Part shown: positions 16,320-24,718 of the stretch, piece by piece
Layout of the letters: every line of letters begins with the position of its first letter
Position numbering within the stretch: position 1 is the stretch's first letter
From: Paramesorhizobium salinisoli
Lineage (GTDB): Bacteria > Pseudomonadota > Alphaproteobacteria > Rhizobiales > Rhizobiaceae
Reading direction: 5' to 3'
Length of the DNA stretch: 64,000 bases
NCBI RefSeq assembly: GCF_003335045.1
Contig: NZ_QOZG01000002.1
Span: forward strand, 646,322-710,321
Translations under genes and position numbers: made by a program
Notes under the pieces: generated by a model
What the model was told of the DNA's origin: nothing
The model's input: only the letters and a program-made list of their open reading frames with translations
Databases searched by the model: none

Positions 16320-17402
16320 CTAAACCGGATCGTTTTCCAGGCGCTCCAGCCAGCGCAGCACCATCGCCTCCTCTTCATGGAGATCTTGCGGAATTTTGCG
16401 CATGCGGCGACGGATTTCTCCCAGCTCGGGGGATAGCCGGCCGTCGCTCCATGCGGCTATCACAGCGGGATGGATATAGCATTGACGGCAGACCGTCCTC
16501 GTGTTGCCGAGCTTCGCCGCGACCTGATCAATGATGCTGTTCATCACCCGGGCGTGCTCGCCTTTCGTCGCCGGCACCTCGGTCCCTGCGAAAAGCCCGG
16601 CCGCCCTCACTGTGCCGCCCCAGGTCCTGAAATGCTTCGAACTGAACGCAGGCCCTCCAGCCTCGCGGATATAATCATTCACATCCTGCGACGCCACGGA
16701 ATGGCGCTGGCCGTCAGCATCGAGATATTGGAACAGCCGTTGATCCGGTAGATCCTGCAGCGCCCTTATCACCCTTGCGATGCGGCGGTCGGTAATCTTG
16801 AGGTTCCACTCCTTTCCCGACTTGCCGCTGAACTGCAATCGAAGGGTCGAGCCTTCCAGTTCCACATGCTGCTCACGCAATGTCGTCAGGCCGAAACTGT
16901 TGTTATCGCGTGCATAGGATGGATTGCCGATGCGGATCATGGCGCGATCGAGCAGCCACACGACCGCGGCAAGGATGCGCTCGCGCGGCACCCCATGCCG
17001 GCGCAGATCGCTGTCCACCTGCTGGCGTAGCTTCGGCAAAGCGCGGGCGAATGCCACGAGGTTCGAAAATTTCACCTCGTCGCGATATATAGTCCAGCGC
17101 GCGTGATAGCGATATTGCTTGCGCCCCCGCGCGTCGCGGCCCGTCGCCTGGATATGACCGTCCTCGTGAGGCGAAATCCAGACATCGGTCCAGGCAGGCG
17201 GGATGGCAAGGCTTCTTATGCGCGTCAGCGTCTCGCCGTCGTCCAGTCTGCTTCCGTCCGTCGCGACATACCAAAAGCCCTTTCCCACCCGCCGGCGCCG
17301 GATGCCCGGTTCCGTATCATTGCAATAGATGAGGGACGCGGCCCGCGCCGTCGCCTGTACGTCGACATAGTCGTTCTCGCTGTTTCCCGGCGCCTTGAGC
17401 AC
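16320..17402 (-). CDS. DNA topoisomerase IB (eukaryotic/poxvirus type)
   Basis: 360 residues from GTG 17402. This start has GGGAGG five bases upstream and sits about 34 bases downstream of an exact EcfG promoter; longer in-frame starts at 17462 and 17720 are upstream of the -10 element and excluded. RSLAIPPAWTDVWI (N-terminal), FSSKHFRTWGGT (catalytic Arg) and CRQCYIHPAV near the C-terminus (Tyr nucleophile) identify a type IB topoisomerase that relaxes supercoils through a 3'-phosphotyrosine. A stress-induced DNA maintenance role is likely. Confidence 0.9.
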   Translation of the reverse strand: MLKAPGNSENDYVDVQATARAASLIYCNDTEPGIRRRRVGKGFWYVATDGSRLDDGETLTRIRSLAIPPAWTDVWISPHEDGHIQATGRDARGRKQYRYHARWTIYRDEVKFSNLVAFARALPKLRQQVDSDLRRHGVPRERILAAVVWLLDRAMIRIGNPSYARDNNSFGLTTLREQHVELEGSTLRLQFSGKSGKEWNLKITDRRIARVIRALQDLPDQRLFQYLDADGQRHSVASQDVNDYIREAGGPAFSSKHFRTWGGTVRAAGLFAGTEVPATKGEHARVMNSIIDQVAAKLGNTRTVCRQCYIHPAVIAAWSDGRLSPELGEIRRRMRKIPQDLHEEEAMVLRWLERLENDPV

Positions 17403-17435
17403 GATGCCCTCCCGAAGCTGAAGTCTGCCGGAGGA

Positions 17436-17460
17436 AACGGAAAATGATGCAACGGGTTCC
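17436..17460 (-). promoter_or_regulatory. EcfG-type general-stress promoter of topoisomerase IB
   Basis: Minus strand GGAAC (17460-17456), 16 bases, CGTT (17439-17436): exact consensus. It fixes the topoisomerase start at GTG 17402. Confidence 0.8.
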
Positions 17461-17469
17461 ACGCGAGCG

Positions 17470-17494
17470 GGAACATGGGAGTGGTCGGCGAGTT
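17470..17494 (+). promoter_or_regulatory. Possible EcfG-type promoter (AGTT variant)
   Basis: GGAAC (17470-17474), 16 bases, AGTT (17491-17494), one base from consensus, divergent from the topoisomerase promoter and 32 bases upstream of ATG 17526. Confidence 0.5.
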
Positions 17495-17525
17495 TAGCCT
17501 GAAGTTCGAAACTGGATTCCACGCG

Positions 17526-17810
17526 ATGACCGACATATCCAACGAGGAGATCGAGGGGCGGCTGGTAGCACAGCGCGAGGTGCTGGGTCTGGTGCTTGCC
17601 CTTCTTGCCCGACAAACCGATGCAGGCGAACGATTCTGGGATGAGCTTGAGGGAAGGGCGGCGTTCCAGAACCAGCAGGAAGACCCGGGCGCTCTGCCAA
17701 CGGGTGCGTTCGCGACGCAAGCGGCGTTGATGCGCGAATACAGACTGATCGTGGAGGAGGCCCGCGGCCGCTTCGCGGAAGGAAAAGAGAAGCCATGGGA
17801 GAAGCTCTGA
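17526..17810 (+). CDS. Small conserved protein, unknown function
   Basis: 94 residues starting MTDISNEEIEGRLVAQREVL, mostly alpha-helical in appearance with an acidic first half and a C-terminus ending EKPWEKL. No membrane segment. ATG 17526 is preferred over 17475 because the latter lies between the -35 and -10 of the candidate EcfG promoter. It precedes a DUF427 gene by 65 bases. No function recognised. Confidence 0.6.
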   Translation: MTDISNEEIEGRLVAQREVLGLVLALLARQTDAGERFWDELEGRAAFQNQQEDPGALPTGAFATQAALMREYRLIVEEARGRFAEGKEKPWEKL

Positions 17811-17875
17811 TCGGAACCATTCCCATTCACTCGAATTAGGATGTTATCGGCGTTAGCAGGAATGGAGATCTGGAG

Positions 17876-18226
17876 ATGACAGACACCCGAACGACAGAGG
17901 AGATAACCGTGAGGGATCATCGCGAACCGGTGACCGTGCGGTTTCACGAGGTGGTCGTCGCCTCGTCAGAGCGTGCGAGGGAATTGCGCGAGCCCGGCCA
18001 TGACCCGGTCCTCTATATTCCCTTCGACGACATCTATTTCGTCCATATGCAGAAGACTACCACGCAGACTGAATGTCCGCGGAAGGGAGTTGCGAGCTAC
18101 TGGCGGATCGTCGGCCAGGGCACTGCGGCCGAGGATGCCGTGTGGACCTACGAGGACCCCAATCCAAGCGTCGCCCCTATCAAGGGCTATGCGGCGTTCG
18201 ATCCATCCAAGGTAAGCTTTGAATGA
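17876..18226 (+). CDS. DUF427-domain protein
   Basis: 116 residues. The block VRFHEVVVASSERARELREP followed by YIPFDDIYF, a TECPRKG segment and WTYEDPNPSVAPIKGYAAF is the DUF427 fold, a small beta-rich cytosolic domain of unknown activity. GGAGAT lies just upstream of the ATG. A GGAAC lies at 17813 but has no -10 partner, so this gene is probably read with the upstream small gene. Confidence 0.8.
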   Translation: MTDTRTTEEITVRDHREPVTVRFHEVVVASSERARELREPGHDPVLYIPFDDIYFVHMQKTTTQTECPRKGVASYWRIVGQGTAAEDAVWTYEDPNPSVAPIKGYAAFDPSKVSFE

Positions 18227-18260
18227 GCTCCGTGACCTTGATTATGGAGGAAAGACAATC

Positions 18261-18416
18261 ATGCCAGAAAACCTCCTCTGGTTTCTTATCGTAGCCGGCG
18301 GACCCGTCATTCTCGGGGCGCTTCTGGCTTTTGGAATCATGAAATCGCGGCGTCTTCGCAGGGGCGAGCGTGAAGCTCAGTCCCGCGCCACAAAAAAATT
18401 ATACGGTGACGAATAG
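18261..18416 (+). CDS. Small single-pass membrane protein
   Basis: 51 residues from ATG 18261, which has GGAGG ten bases upstream; an earlier in-frame start at 18219 overlaps the DUF427 gene and lacks such a site. A hydrophobic helix (about residues 5-27, LWFLIVAGGPVILGALLAFG) is followed by a strongly basic tail (KSRRLRRGER). Typical of small stress-linked inner-membrane proteins with unknown role. Confidence 0.6.
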   Translation: MPENLLWFLIVAGGPVILGALLAFGIMKSRRLRRGEREAQSRATKKLYGDE

Positions 18417-18427
18417 TATTCAGTCGC

Positions 18428-18754
18428 TCACATCTGGAGAGGCTTCACCACATTGGGATCTATATTGCCCTCGACGACCTCACGAAGGCCTTCCCCGGGA
18501 TATGTGTCCGTTTCATCTTCGATGACGGTATAAAGCTTATCCTCGCGGAAGGCGCTCCAGGTCCGGGTCGAGGCATCGTCGATAAGCTTTGCGTCAATGT
18601 CGAGAAAATCCTTCTCTGCCTCCGAGGCGACCAGCCGCGCATCCGCTGCCGAGCGCGCCCGAACTACGACCTCTCCCTGATAAGGGGAATTATCCCACCG
18701 CGGATCATTCGGCTCCGCAATGGGAACCAGTCGGAAAATCTTCAACTTTTCCAT
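18428..18754 (-). CDS. Conserved small protein, unknown function
   Basis: 108 residues starting MEKLKIFRLVPIAEPNDPRW, with a VVVRARSAADARLVASEAE segment. It looks like a compact alpha/beta protein without signal peptide. ATG 18754 is preceded by AGGAT, and an exact EcfG promoter lies at 18804-18828, giving a leader of about 45 bases. Function not recognised. Confidence 0.65.
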   Translation of the reverse strand: MEKLKIFRLVPIAEPNDPRWDNSPYQGEVVVRARSAADARLVASEAEKDFLDIDAKLIDDASTRTWSAFREDKLYTVIEDETDTYPGEGLREVVEGNIDPNVVKPLQM

Positions 18755-18803
18755 GATGGCTATCCTGTTTTGGCTGGGATAAATGGCTTCGGCAGCATGA
18801 AAT

Positions 18804-18828
18804 AACGTGAAATTTATCTATTTGTTCC
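18804..18828 (-). promoter_or_regulatory. EcfG-type general-stress promoter
   Basis: Minus strand GGAAC (18828-18824), 16 bases, CGTT (18807-18804): exact consensus, partly inside the 3' end of the UdgX gene, driving the gene at 18754. Confidence 0.75.
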
Positions 18829-19500
18829 GATCGCGTGTCTGGGCGTCCGAGATGTCTCATGCACGAATTCCGCCGCCGTCCTGAGATCGCCCACGAATTG
18901 CTCACGCTGTGCGGCCATGTCTGCCTTGTTCCGAACGCGCAGGAGATAGGAGGGATGAACGGTGAGGAGCAGGGCATATACTCGCGTAAACGGCATGATA
19001 CGGCCCCTGTCCCGCATGATCTTATATTTTCGGGGTTCCAGGGCGTTGGCGGCAGTCGCGCCCAGAGCGACGATTAACCGAGGACGGACGAGTTCCAATT
19101 CGCCCTCGAGCCACCACCGGCATGCCTGCACCTCGCCGGCATTCGGCCGCTGGTGAATGCGCCGCTTACCCCTCAGTTGAAACTTGAAATGCTTGACCGC
19201 ATTGGTGACATAGCACTCAGTTCTGTCGATCCCGGCCTCTTCCAGGCATTTATTGAAGATGGCGCCTGCCGGACCGACAAAGGGACTGCCGGCCAGGTCC
19301 TCCTTGTCTCCCGGCTGCTCTCCGATGAAGAAGATCGAGGCGTCAGGCGATCCTTCTCCGAATACAGTCTGAGTCGCATCCCGGTAGAGGTCGCAACGCG
19401 TGCAGCCTGCCGACTGGCGGGACAGTTCTTCAAGTTTTTCCTGCGCCGTGCCGCCATGCACCTCAAACGCTGCGCGTGTCGGGTCCTTATCAAGCAACAC
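18814..19500 (-). CDS. UdgX-type uracil-DNA glycosylase
   Basis: About 228 residues. GCTRCDLYRDATQTVFGEG supplies Cys ligands of a 4Fe-4S cluster, FIGEQPGDKED is motif A, and KRRIHQRPNAGEV contains the KRRIH loop specific to UdgX, whose His makes a covalent bond to the deoxyribose after uracil removal. VHPSYLLR is the C-terminal His motif. GTG 19500 is chosen because AAAGGA precedes it and because a terminator-like hairpin (19581-19613) lies inside the longer frame that starts at 19623. TTG 19497 is also possible. Confidence 0.85.
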   Translation of the reverse strand: MLLDKDPTRAAFEVHGGTAQEKLEELSRQSAGCTRCDLYRDATQTVFGEGSPDASIFFIGEQPGDKEDLAGSPFVGPAGAIFNKCLEEAGIDRTECYVTNAVKHFKFQLRGKRRIHQRPNAGEVQACRWWLEGELELVRPRLIVALGATAANALEPRKYKIMRDRGRIMPFTRVYALLLTVHPSYLLRVRNKADMAAQREQFVGDLRTAAEFVHETSRTPRHAIGTNR

Positions 19501-19533
19501 AAGTTCCTTTCGAAACCAGGAATGATGTTGGGA

Positions 19534-19558
19534 AAACCCGTTTTGCCGGGGATGTTCC
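19534..19558 (-). promoter_or_regulatory. Weak EcfG-like promoter candidate for UdgX
   Basis: Minus strand GGAAC (19558-19554), 16 bases, GTTT (19537-19534): keeps the TT expected from a GGAAC-N18-TT consensus but differs at two bases from CGTT. It lies 34 bases upstream of GTG 19500. Confidence 0.3.
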
Positions 19559-19580
19559 AGAAACCCACGCGCTGGATGCA

Positions 19581-19613
19581 ATGAAGCGGCCACGCCTGGC
19601 GTGGCCGCTTCAT
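19581..19613 (-). terminator. Hairpin downstream of the PRC-barrel gene
   Basis: A 33-base near-perfect palindrome: arms ATGAAGCGGCCACG and CGTGGCCGCTTCAT around five bases. It lies 30 bases after the PRC-barrel stop on the minus strand. No T-tract. Confidence 0.6.
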
Positions 19614-19642
19614 CGTTCATCATATCCCGTCTCTTGGCGGTA

Positions 19643-20272
19643 TTATTGAGCCGGAGCGGGTGTAGCGGGCGCCGGTGTTGCGGGGCTGGTCTCCGGGCTG
19701 TTGCCCATGGTGTTATTATCCGTGCCCATGGTGTTATTAGCCGGCATCTCGCCCTGCTTCTCGGTCGCCTTGCCCGGATCGGCGATGCCGCCGGTGAATT
19801 GCTCCGACGTCTCGAAGGCTGGCGCCTGATCCAGCTGTTCCTTGGTCACATCGGAGACGAACCAGCGCTCGCCGTCGTCCTTCGTTGCCAGATCGAGCCG
19901 ATCAAAACCTACCGCAACGTTCTTCTCGCCGATACCCAGGAAGCCGCCGACGCCGATGACGGCGGCCTGCGCCACCCCATTTGGACCGATAATGATGTCT
20001 TTTACATCACCGATCTTTTGGGCGTTTTGATCCGGGCCGGTATAAACGCCGGTTCCGATCACCCCTGATGCAATCACCTGGCCATCAACGGCAGTGAAGT
20101 TCTGGTTTGGATCTACCTTTGGCGCTAGTTCAGGCGGATACTGAAAGAGATCCCGGGTTTGCGCGGGGGGTTCCGGCTGAGCCTGGGGGGTCGTTTGATC
20201 GGTGCCTTGAGCGAACGATACGCTCGACAGCATCGCAAGTGCCGCGGCACTTCCCAAAAGTTTCTTAAGCAT
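19643..20272 (-). CDS. Secreted PRC-barrel domain protein
   Basis: 209 residues. Residues 1-22 are a Sec signal peptide (KKLLGSAAALAMLSSVSFA). A PRC-barrel-like domain spans about 60-140 (IGDVKDIIIGPNGVAQAAVIGVGGFLGIG split across a strand pair). The C-terminus is low-complexity with two NNTMG repeats and a Pro/Ala tail. ATG 20272 is preceded by AGGAG, and an exact EcfG promoter is at 20332-20356. Probably periplasmic; binding partner unknown. Confidence 0.8.
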   Translation of the reverse strand: MLKKLLGSAAALAMLSSVSFAQGTDQTTPQAQPEPPAQTRDLFQYPPELAPKVDPNQNFTAVDGQVIASGVIGTGVYTGPDQNAQKIGDVKDIIIGPNGVAQAAVIGVGGFLGIGEKNVAVGFDRLDLATKDDGERWFVSDVTKEQLDQAPAFETSEQFTGGIADPGKATEKQGEMPANNTMGTDNNTMGNSPETSPATPAPATPAPAQ

Positions 20273-20331
20273 GGCAAATCTCCTTTGCTCGGGTTTTCAG
20301 AACCGAAGCGTTATTTCCGTGTGCCATTGCT

Positions 20332-20356
20332 AACGAAACAGGCCCGCGAACGTTCC
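20332..20356 (-). promoter_or_regulatory. EcfG-type general-stress promoter
   Basis: Minus strand GGAAC (20356-20352), 16 bases, CGTT (20335-20332): exact consensus, 60 bases upstream of the PRC-barrel gene. Confidence 0.8.
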
Positions 20357-20401
20357 AATATTTTGACGGTGATATTCTGTCGTACTTTGGCGAGGAGAGC
20401 C

Positions 20402-20426
20402 GGAACTTTGCCAGAAACCGGAGGTT
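20402..20426 (+). promoter_or_regulatory. Possible EcfG-type promoter (GGTT variant)
   Basis: GGAAC (20402-20406), 16 bases, GGTT (20423-20426), upstream of ATG 20510 and divergent from the site at 20332-20356. Confidence 0.45.
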
Positions 20427-20509
20427 ATACAGCGATCGAAGCAAAAGCAGAAAGCAGGACCGGCGCCGGTCATGAAGCCCACCGGCGAGACCGCCCTTGA
20501 GGAGCCGAT

Positions 20510-20707
20510 ATGGAAGCAGATAAATGGAACAGGAAAAAGCTCGAGGAGTTGAACGATATGTCGCGACAGCAGACGGAAATCTATCTGCGCCGCTCATCTA
20601 TCGGGTTTCTCGAATGCGCGATCAATCTCATGGCAACGCATATGCCGCTTAAGGATGTTGCCGAGATATTGGAGGCTGAAGCCAGGTCAATCAAGGAATT
20701 AGGCTGA
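20510..20707 (+). CDS. Small helical protein, unknown function
   Basis: 65 residues, charged, likely two or three helices, with a segment LKDVAEILEAEARSIKELG at the C-terminus. GAGGAG lies upstream of the ATG. No signal peptide or membrane span. A one-mismatch EcfG promoter precedes it. No family recognised. Confidence 0.55.
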   Translation: MEADKWNRKKLEELNDMSRQQTEIYLRRSSIGFLECAINLMATHMPLKDVAEILEAEARSIKELG

Positions 20708-20811
20708 AACAGTCTCTTTCATCAAGGGGCCCTTCCCATTCATGGGCTTTACGCATGTTCGGCTTGCGCTTGGCCAATTCCCCTGCCGGCGTTACACTCC
20801 GGTCTGGTGGA

Positions 20812-20836
20812 GGAACCAAATGTTCTCCCAACGGTT
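20812..20836 (+). promoter_or_regulatory. Possible EcfG-type promoter (GGTT variant)
   Basis: GGAAC (20812-20816), 16 bases, GGTT (20833-20836). A bulged hairpin (20840-20863) lies at the predicted 5' end of the transcript, ahead of ATG 20885. Confidence 0.5.
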
Positions 20837-20869
20837 TCCATGGTTCCCCACCTTGGGGACCATTCCTGA

Positions 20870-21241
<372 letters not shown>

Positions 21242-21259
21242 TACGCTCCGAAAATAGGC

Positions 21260-21284
21260 GGCGGGCTGAGGTTTCCAGCCCGTC
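21260..21284. terminator. Bidirectional hairpin between convergent genes
   Basis: GGCGGGCTG (21260-21268) pairs with CAGCCCGTC (21276-21284), one wobble, seven-base loop. It lies between genes ending at 21241 (+) and 21283 (-). Confidence 0.5.
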
Positions 21285-22713
21285 ATCGTATGCGCACTAT
21301 CTTCGCAGCCTTGGTACTTTGGGTGCTTTGTGTCGAGACATAGGGAGCATGGCCGAGCGCTTCCAGGAAGGTGGTCTGCCACCAATGCGCGTCGGTGGTC
21401 TTTATGCGGTCGAGCAGCTTGCGCTGGCGGTTCTGACGTTCCTCCAGCGGCATGGTCACAGCCCGCCTTATCGCCCCGGCAACCTCGCCCGCGTCATAGG
21501 GATTGACGATCAAGGCTTCCTCGAGCTGCTCGGCGGCACCGGCAAATTTCGACAGGATGAGAACGCCGGGATCGTCGGCCGGCTGAGCTGCGATATATTC
21601 CTTCGCCACCAGGTTCATGCCGTCGCGAAGCGGGGTTATCAACCCGATGCGGCTTGCATGGAACAGACAGGCAAGCTTGTCGCGGGGAATGCTGCGATTG
21701 ATGTATTGGACGGGAGACCAGTTGAACTCGGCAAATTTCCCGTTGACCGCTCCCGACAATTGTTCAAGCTCGGTTCTTATCTCTGTATAGGCCAGGACAT
21801 CCTCCCGGGTGGGGGAAGCGATCTGGAGGTATTCGGCAAAGCCGCGGTATTCGGGATAGGCATTGAGAAATTCCAGGAAAGCCCTCGTGCGCTCGGGGAG
21901 CCCCTTTGAATAATCGAGCCTGTCCGCAGAAATCATCTGGATACGCCCAAGGATATCACGTCGCATCCGCTCCAGTTCGACGGCATCATCGACCTTATTC
22001 GCCATCGCGGCGAATTGCTCGACATCGATGCCGATGGGAAAAGCTCCCAGCCGGATAATCCGGCCAGCGGCTTTGATCAGATTGTCCGAAATGAACTCGA
22101 CGTCCGCATGTTCTGCGAGATAGAGCCGGAAATTTTCCAGATCCCGGTTGGTTTGAAAGCCGATCAGATCAAACTGGAAGAGGCATTCCCGCAGCCATTC
22201 ATGCCGCGGCACCGCAGAGAAGATTTCCGCCGACGGAAAGGGGATATGCAGAAAAAAACCTATCCGGTGCCTGCTTCCCAATTTTCTCAGTTCCTGGGCG
22301 ACCGGGATGAGATGATAATCGTGCACCCAGACGAGATCATCGCTCTTCAGTTCCGGAAAGGCCGTCCGGGCAAATCGTTTGTTGACGGAGGAATAGGCTT
22401 TCGCAAAAGCCTCGCTGAACTCGATGAGGTCGAGGCGGTAATGGAAAGAGGGCCAGAGCACCCGGTTCGAAAAACCGAGATAGTAGTTTTCATGCTCTTC
22501 CTCAGTGAGGGAAAATGTGAGGGTCGTGATAGCCTCGTGTTGCTTGCGGCTCGTGGCCGGATCCTCTCCGGGACCGCTAACAGCGCCGTTCCACCCCACC
22601 CAGAGACCTTCGCCCCTGCTCAGGGCATCGGCGATACCAACCGCCAGCCCCCCGATCTGAGTCTTTTCACCTATTTCAGCAACACGATTGGAAATGATTA
22701 CCAGGCGCTCCAC
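21283..22713 (-). CDS. otsA: Alpha,alpha-trehalose-6-phosphate synthase
   Basis: About 476 residues of the GT20 family, which joins UDP-glucose and glucose-6-phosphate to trehalose-6-phosphate. Blocks seen: ERLVIISNRV at the N-terminus, GLWVGWNG, VWVHDYHLIPVAQELR, IGFFLHIPFPSAEIF, DRLDYSKGLPERTRAF and TPLRDGMNLVAKEYIA, all hallmark OtsA active-site segments. GTG 22713 is chosen because the OtsA homology starts there; its ribosome-binding site is weak. It is downstream of DUF3182 and hydrolase genes in one operon. No otsB phosphatase is adjacent. Trehalose is an osmo- and desiccation protectant, fitting the stress island. Confidence 0.9.
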   Translation of the reverse strand: MERLVIISNRVAEIGEKTQIGGLAVGIADALSRGEGLWVGWNGAVSGPGEDPATSRKQHEAITTLTFSLTEEEHENYYLGFSNRVLWPSFHYRLDLIEFSEAFAKAYSSVNKRFARTAFPELKSDDLVWVHDYHLIPVAQELRKLGSRHRIGFFLHIPFPSAEIFSAVPRHEWLRECLFQFDLIGFQTNRDLENFRLYLAEHADVEFISDNLIKAAGRIIRLGAFPIGIDVEQFAAMANKVDDAVELERMRRDILGRIQMISADRLDYSKGLPERTRAFLEFLNAYPEYRGFAEYLQIASPTREDVLAYTEIRTELEQLSGAVNGKFAEFNWSPVQYINRSIPRDKLACLFHASRIGLITPLRDGMNLVAKEYIAAQPADDPGVLILSKFAGAAEQLEEALIVNPYDAGEVAGAIRRAVTMPLEERQNRQRKLLDRIKTTDAHWWQTTFLEALGHAPYVSTQSTQSTKAAKIVRIR

Positions 22714-22828
22714 GATCCATACTTTCAAAAATTCAGGTATTGAATAACTGTTTCCCGGCCAAAGCAGTTCCGGAAAGAAGAAGAAAAACATCCTTTGAAC
22801 ATTCCCCCGGTCTCGCGGGCCGAGCCGC

Positions 22829-23557
22829 TCAACGGGCGCCCAGCACCATCTCGCGCAGCCAGCGCAAAAGCAGGCAATCATAGGCCCGCTGGCATTCGGC
22901 GCTGGTCAGGGCATGATCGGCGCCGCCTATCACCCTTGAGGTGATGGAATGCGCATAGAGAAAAGCCGCCCGGTAACTGGCAATGACGGTGGAAGGTATG
23001 ATCTCGTCTTTTTCGGATGAGATGATCAGGACATCACCCTGGAATGACCGGCAGTTGCGTAACGCCCTGTTCTCGTCGGTCGGGATCAGGGATGATCGGT
23101 AACGTACGAGATCCGCCCGATCCAGGGAGGCCTTCGGCACATCCCAGTTCTGATCCCTGTAGAGGGCGGGGGCCCGCAAAGCGAGCCAGCGGACCGGCCT
23201 CAGCGAGGTCAGGATGGAGGCGAGATAGCCGCCATAGCTGCTGCCCACCACCGCGATCGCCGCCGGATCCACCGAGGGATGCGACGCCAATACGTCATAA
23301 GCGGCAAGCACGTCGCTGAGGTTGTCGCCTCTCGTCACCGTTTCGACCCGCGAAAGCGTCCCGGCATGGCCGCGCATGTCGAAGGTGAAGCATATACAGC
23401 CGAGGGCAGCCATATGCTGCGCGCGCTCCATGTCCCGCTTCTGGCTGCCGGCCCAACCGTGCAGAAACAGAATGCCGGGCGTTCCTGTCTTCGGCAGCGC
23501 AAAGGTTCCAAGAATTTCCTCACGGTCCACTCCTATCGAGACCTGTTTGTTAAACAT
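22829..23557 (-). CDS. Alpha/beta hydrolase
   Basis: 242 residues. LFLHGWAGSQKRDMER forms the oxyanion region, VVGSSYGGYLAS is the nucleophile elbow (GxSxG), and IISSEKDEIIPS and GADHALT supply the Asp and His. No signal peptide. ATG 23557 has GGAGG and AAGG upstream and overlaps the 3' end of the DUF3182 gene by eight bases. The substrate is unknown; position between DUF3182 and otsA suggests a stress-related esterase or peptidase-like role. Confidence 0.8.
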   Translation of the reverse strand: MFNKQVSIGVDREEILGTFALPKTGTPGILFLHGWAGSQKRDMERAQHMAALGCICFTFDMRGHAGTLSRVETVTRGDNLSDVLAAYDVLASHPSVDPAAIAVVGSSYGGYLASILTSLRPVRWLALRAPALYRDQNWDVPKASLDRADLVRYRSSLIPTDENRALRNCRSFQGDVLIISSEKDEIIPSTVIASYRAAFLYAHSITSRVIGGADHALTSAECQRAYDCLLLRWLREMVLGAR

Positions 23558-24638
23558 GATACCTTGCCTCCAATCTCGAATATTTGATCATTGGTCCTTC
23601 CTGCGGATCCTCCCCTGCAAAACAAATCAGATCAGCTTTCGCGGCGGGTTCTGTGCGGCCGAATTCCTCGAATGACGAGACCTGCACCGCCGCGAGAGAC
23701 GGATCGCGCCTGAACGCTTCGACGGCAAGAAGTTCGGCGCTTGTCGCTCCGCCCAGTCGCCATGATTGTTCCAGTACGCCTATCTTCCGCTTTCCCACGC
23801 CGTCCGCTCCGACCAGCACGTCATAGTTTTTCCGCGAGGCGACGAGGCCAAGCTCATCATGCGCAAGGTCATCGTAGAGCTTTCCCGACAAGACTATGCG
23901 AGCCGCCGCCGGGTCCTTGAGCCAGCCGATCAGATCCGACCAGCCACCCTGGACCGCCCATAACCGCGTCCCGCCATATGCTGGCTCTTCCCGGTTGTCG
24001 GTGGTGAGCCTTTGAGTGCCGAAATAGGAAATCTGAATATGGTCTACCAAGACCTGCCCGACACTATAGGTCGTGGCGTGCTCCATGTTCTCCTCGACGA
24101 CATAGCCGCCGGTCAGGCTTGCCGGCTCCAGAAGATCGACGAAGCCATGGAGCGCCTGCCGGTCGGCGATCACAGTCTGGCCATGGCCGCCGTCGGCTTG
24201 TGCCGCTTTGATCCGGATGCGGCCTTTGGTCAGCAATATCTCGGCGGCCTGTATCAGGTCTTTCGCCGTAAAAACCGAGAAACCGTCCAGCACGGTTTCC
24301 TTCAGCCGCGCGGAAAAATCGTACCTCCAATTTTCCGGCGCCTGGGCGGCCTCCGCCACCAGCGGATGCGTGATGATCTTCGTCGCCATGAATTCATGCG
24401 GCACGGCGCCACCGAACAGATCATGATGATCGAAAGCCTTCAGCGGTTTTTCATGCGTATCCAGTATTATCGTTTCGAGGGGAACGTAGTAACAACCGGC
24501 GATCGTGCCGAACTCGGCCGGCGCATCCAGAAATGGGCAACCCTTAATCTCCGCGAGCTTGCGGCCGAGATTGATCAGCGTGGCGATTTTATGGACCGCT
24601 TGTTCGCCCTTATATGAAAGAACGACGTTCTTCTTCAT
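23550..24638 (-). CDS. DUF3182-family protein
   Basis: 362 residues from ATG 24638, with GGAG upstream; a longer frame to 24683 is less likely. Segments such as KAAQADGGHGQTVIADR and GGYVVEENMEHATTYSVGQV, followed by YGGTRLWAVQGGW, match the uncharacterised DUF3182 family, whose layout recalls ATP-grasp proteins. No membrane segment. First gene of an operon with an alpha/beta hydrolase and otsA, below a promoter region with tandem repeats (24682-24718). Confidence 0.75.
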   Translation of the reverse strand: MKKNVVLSYKGEQAVHKIATLINLGRKLAEIKGCPFLDAPAEFGTIAGCYYVPLETIILDTHEKPLKAFDHHDLFGGAVPHEFMATKIITHPLVAEAAQAPENWRYDFSARLKETVLDGFSVFTAKDLIQAAEILLTKGRIRIKAAQADGGHGQTVIADRQALHGFVDLLEPASLTGGYVVEENMEHATTYSVGQVLVDHIQISYFGTQRLTTDNREEPAYGGTRLWAVQGGWSDLIGWLKDPAAARIVLSGKLYDDLAHDELGLVASRKNYDVLVGADGVGKRKIGVLEQSWRLGGATSAELLAVEAFRRDPSLAAVQVSSFEEFGRTEPAAKADLICFAGEDPQEGPMIKYSRLEARYHV

Positions 24639-24681
24639 GGCAACTCCGTTGGCTGTCGAGCACCGGCAATCGCCGTTGCTC

Positions 24682-24718
24682 ACCTCGGATCACAAGTGAC
24701 ACCTGGGATCACAAGTGA
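24682..24718 (-). repeat. Two tandem 18-base repeats in the DUF3182-otsA promoter
   Basis: ACCTCGGATCACAAGTGA (24682-24699) and ACCTGGGATCACAAGTGA (24701-24718) differ at one base and repeat with a 19-base period. They lie between a GGAAC on the minus strand (24737-24733, with ACTT 16 bases on) and the gene start at 24638. Confidence 0.7.

Noticed and set aside
17403..17720. N-terminal extension of topoisomerase IB
   Set aside because: It lies upstream of, or within, the EcfG promoter and shows no topoisomerase similarity.
17813..17833. GGAAC upstream of the DUF427 gene as an EcfG promoter
   Set aside because: At 16 to 18 bases downstream there is AATT, ATTA or TTAG, not CGTT or a one-base variant.
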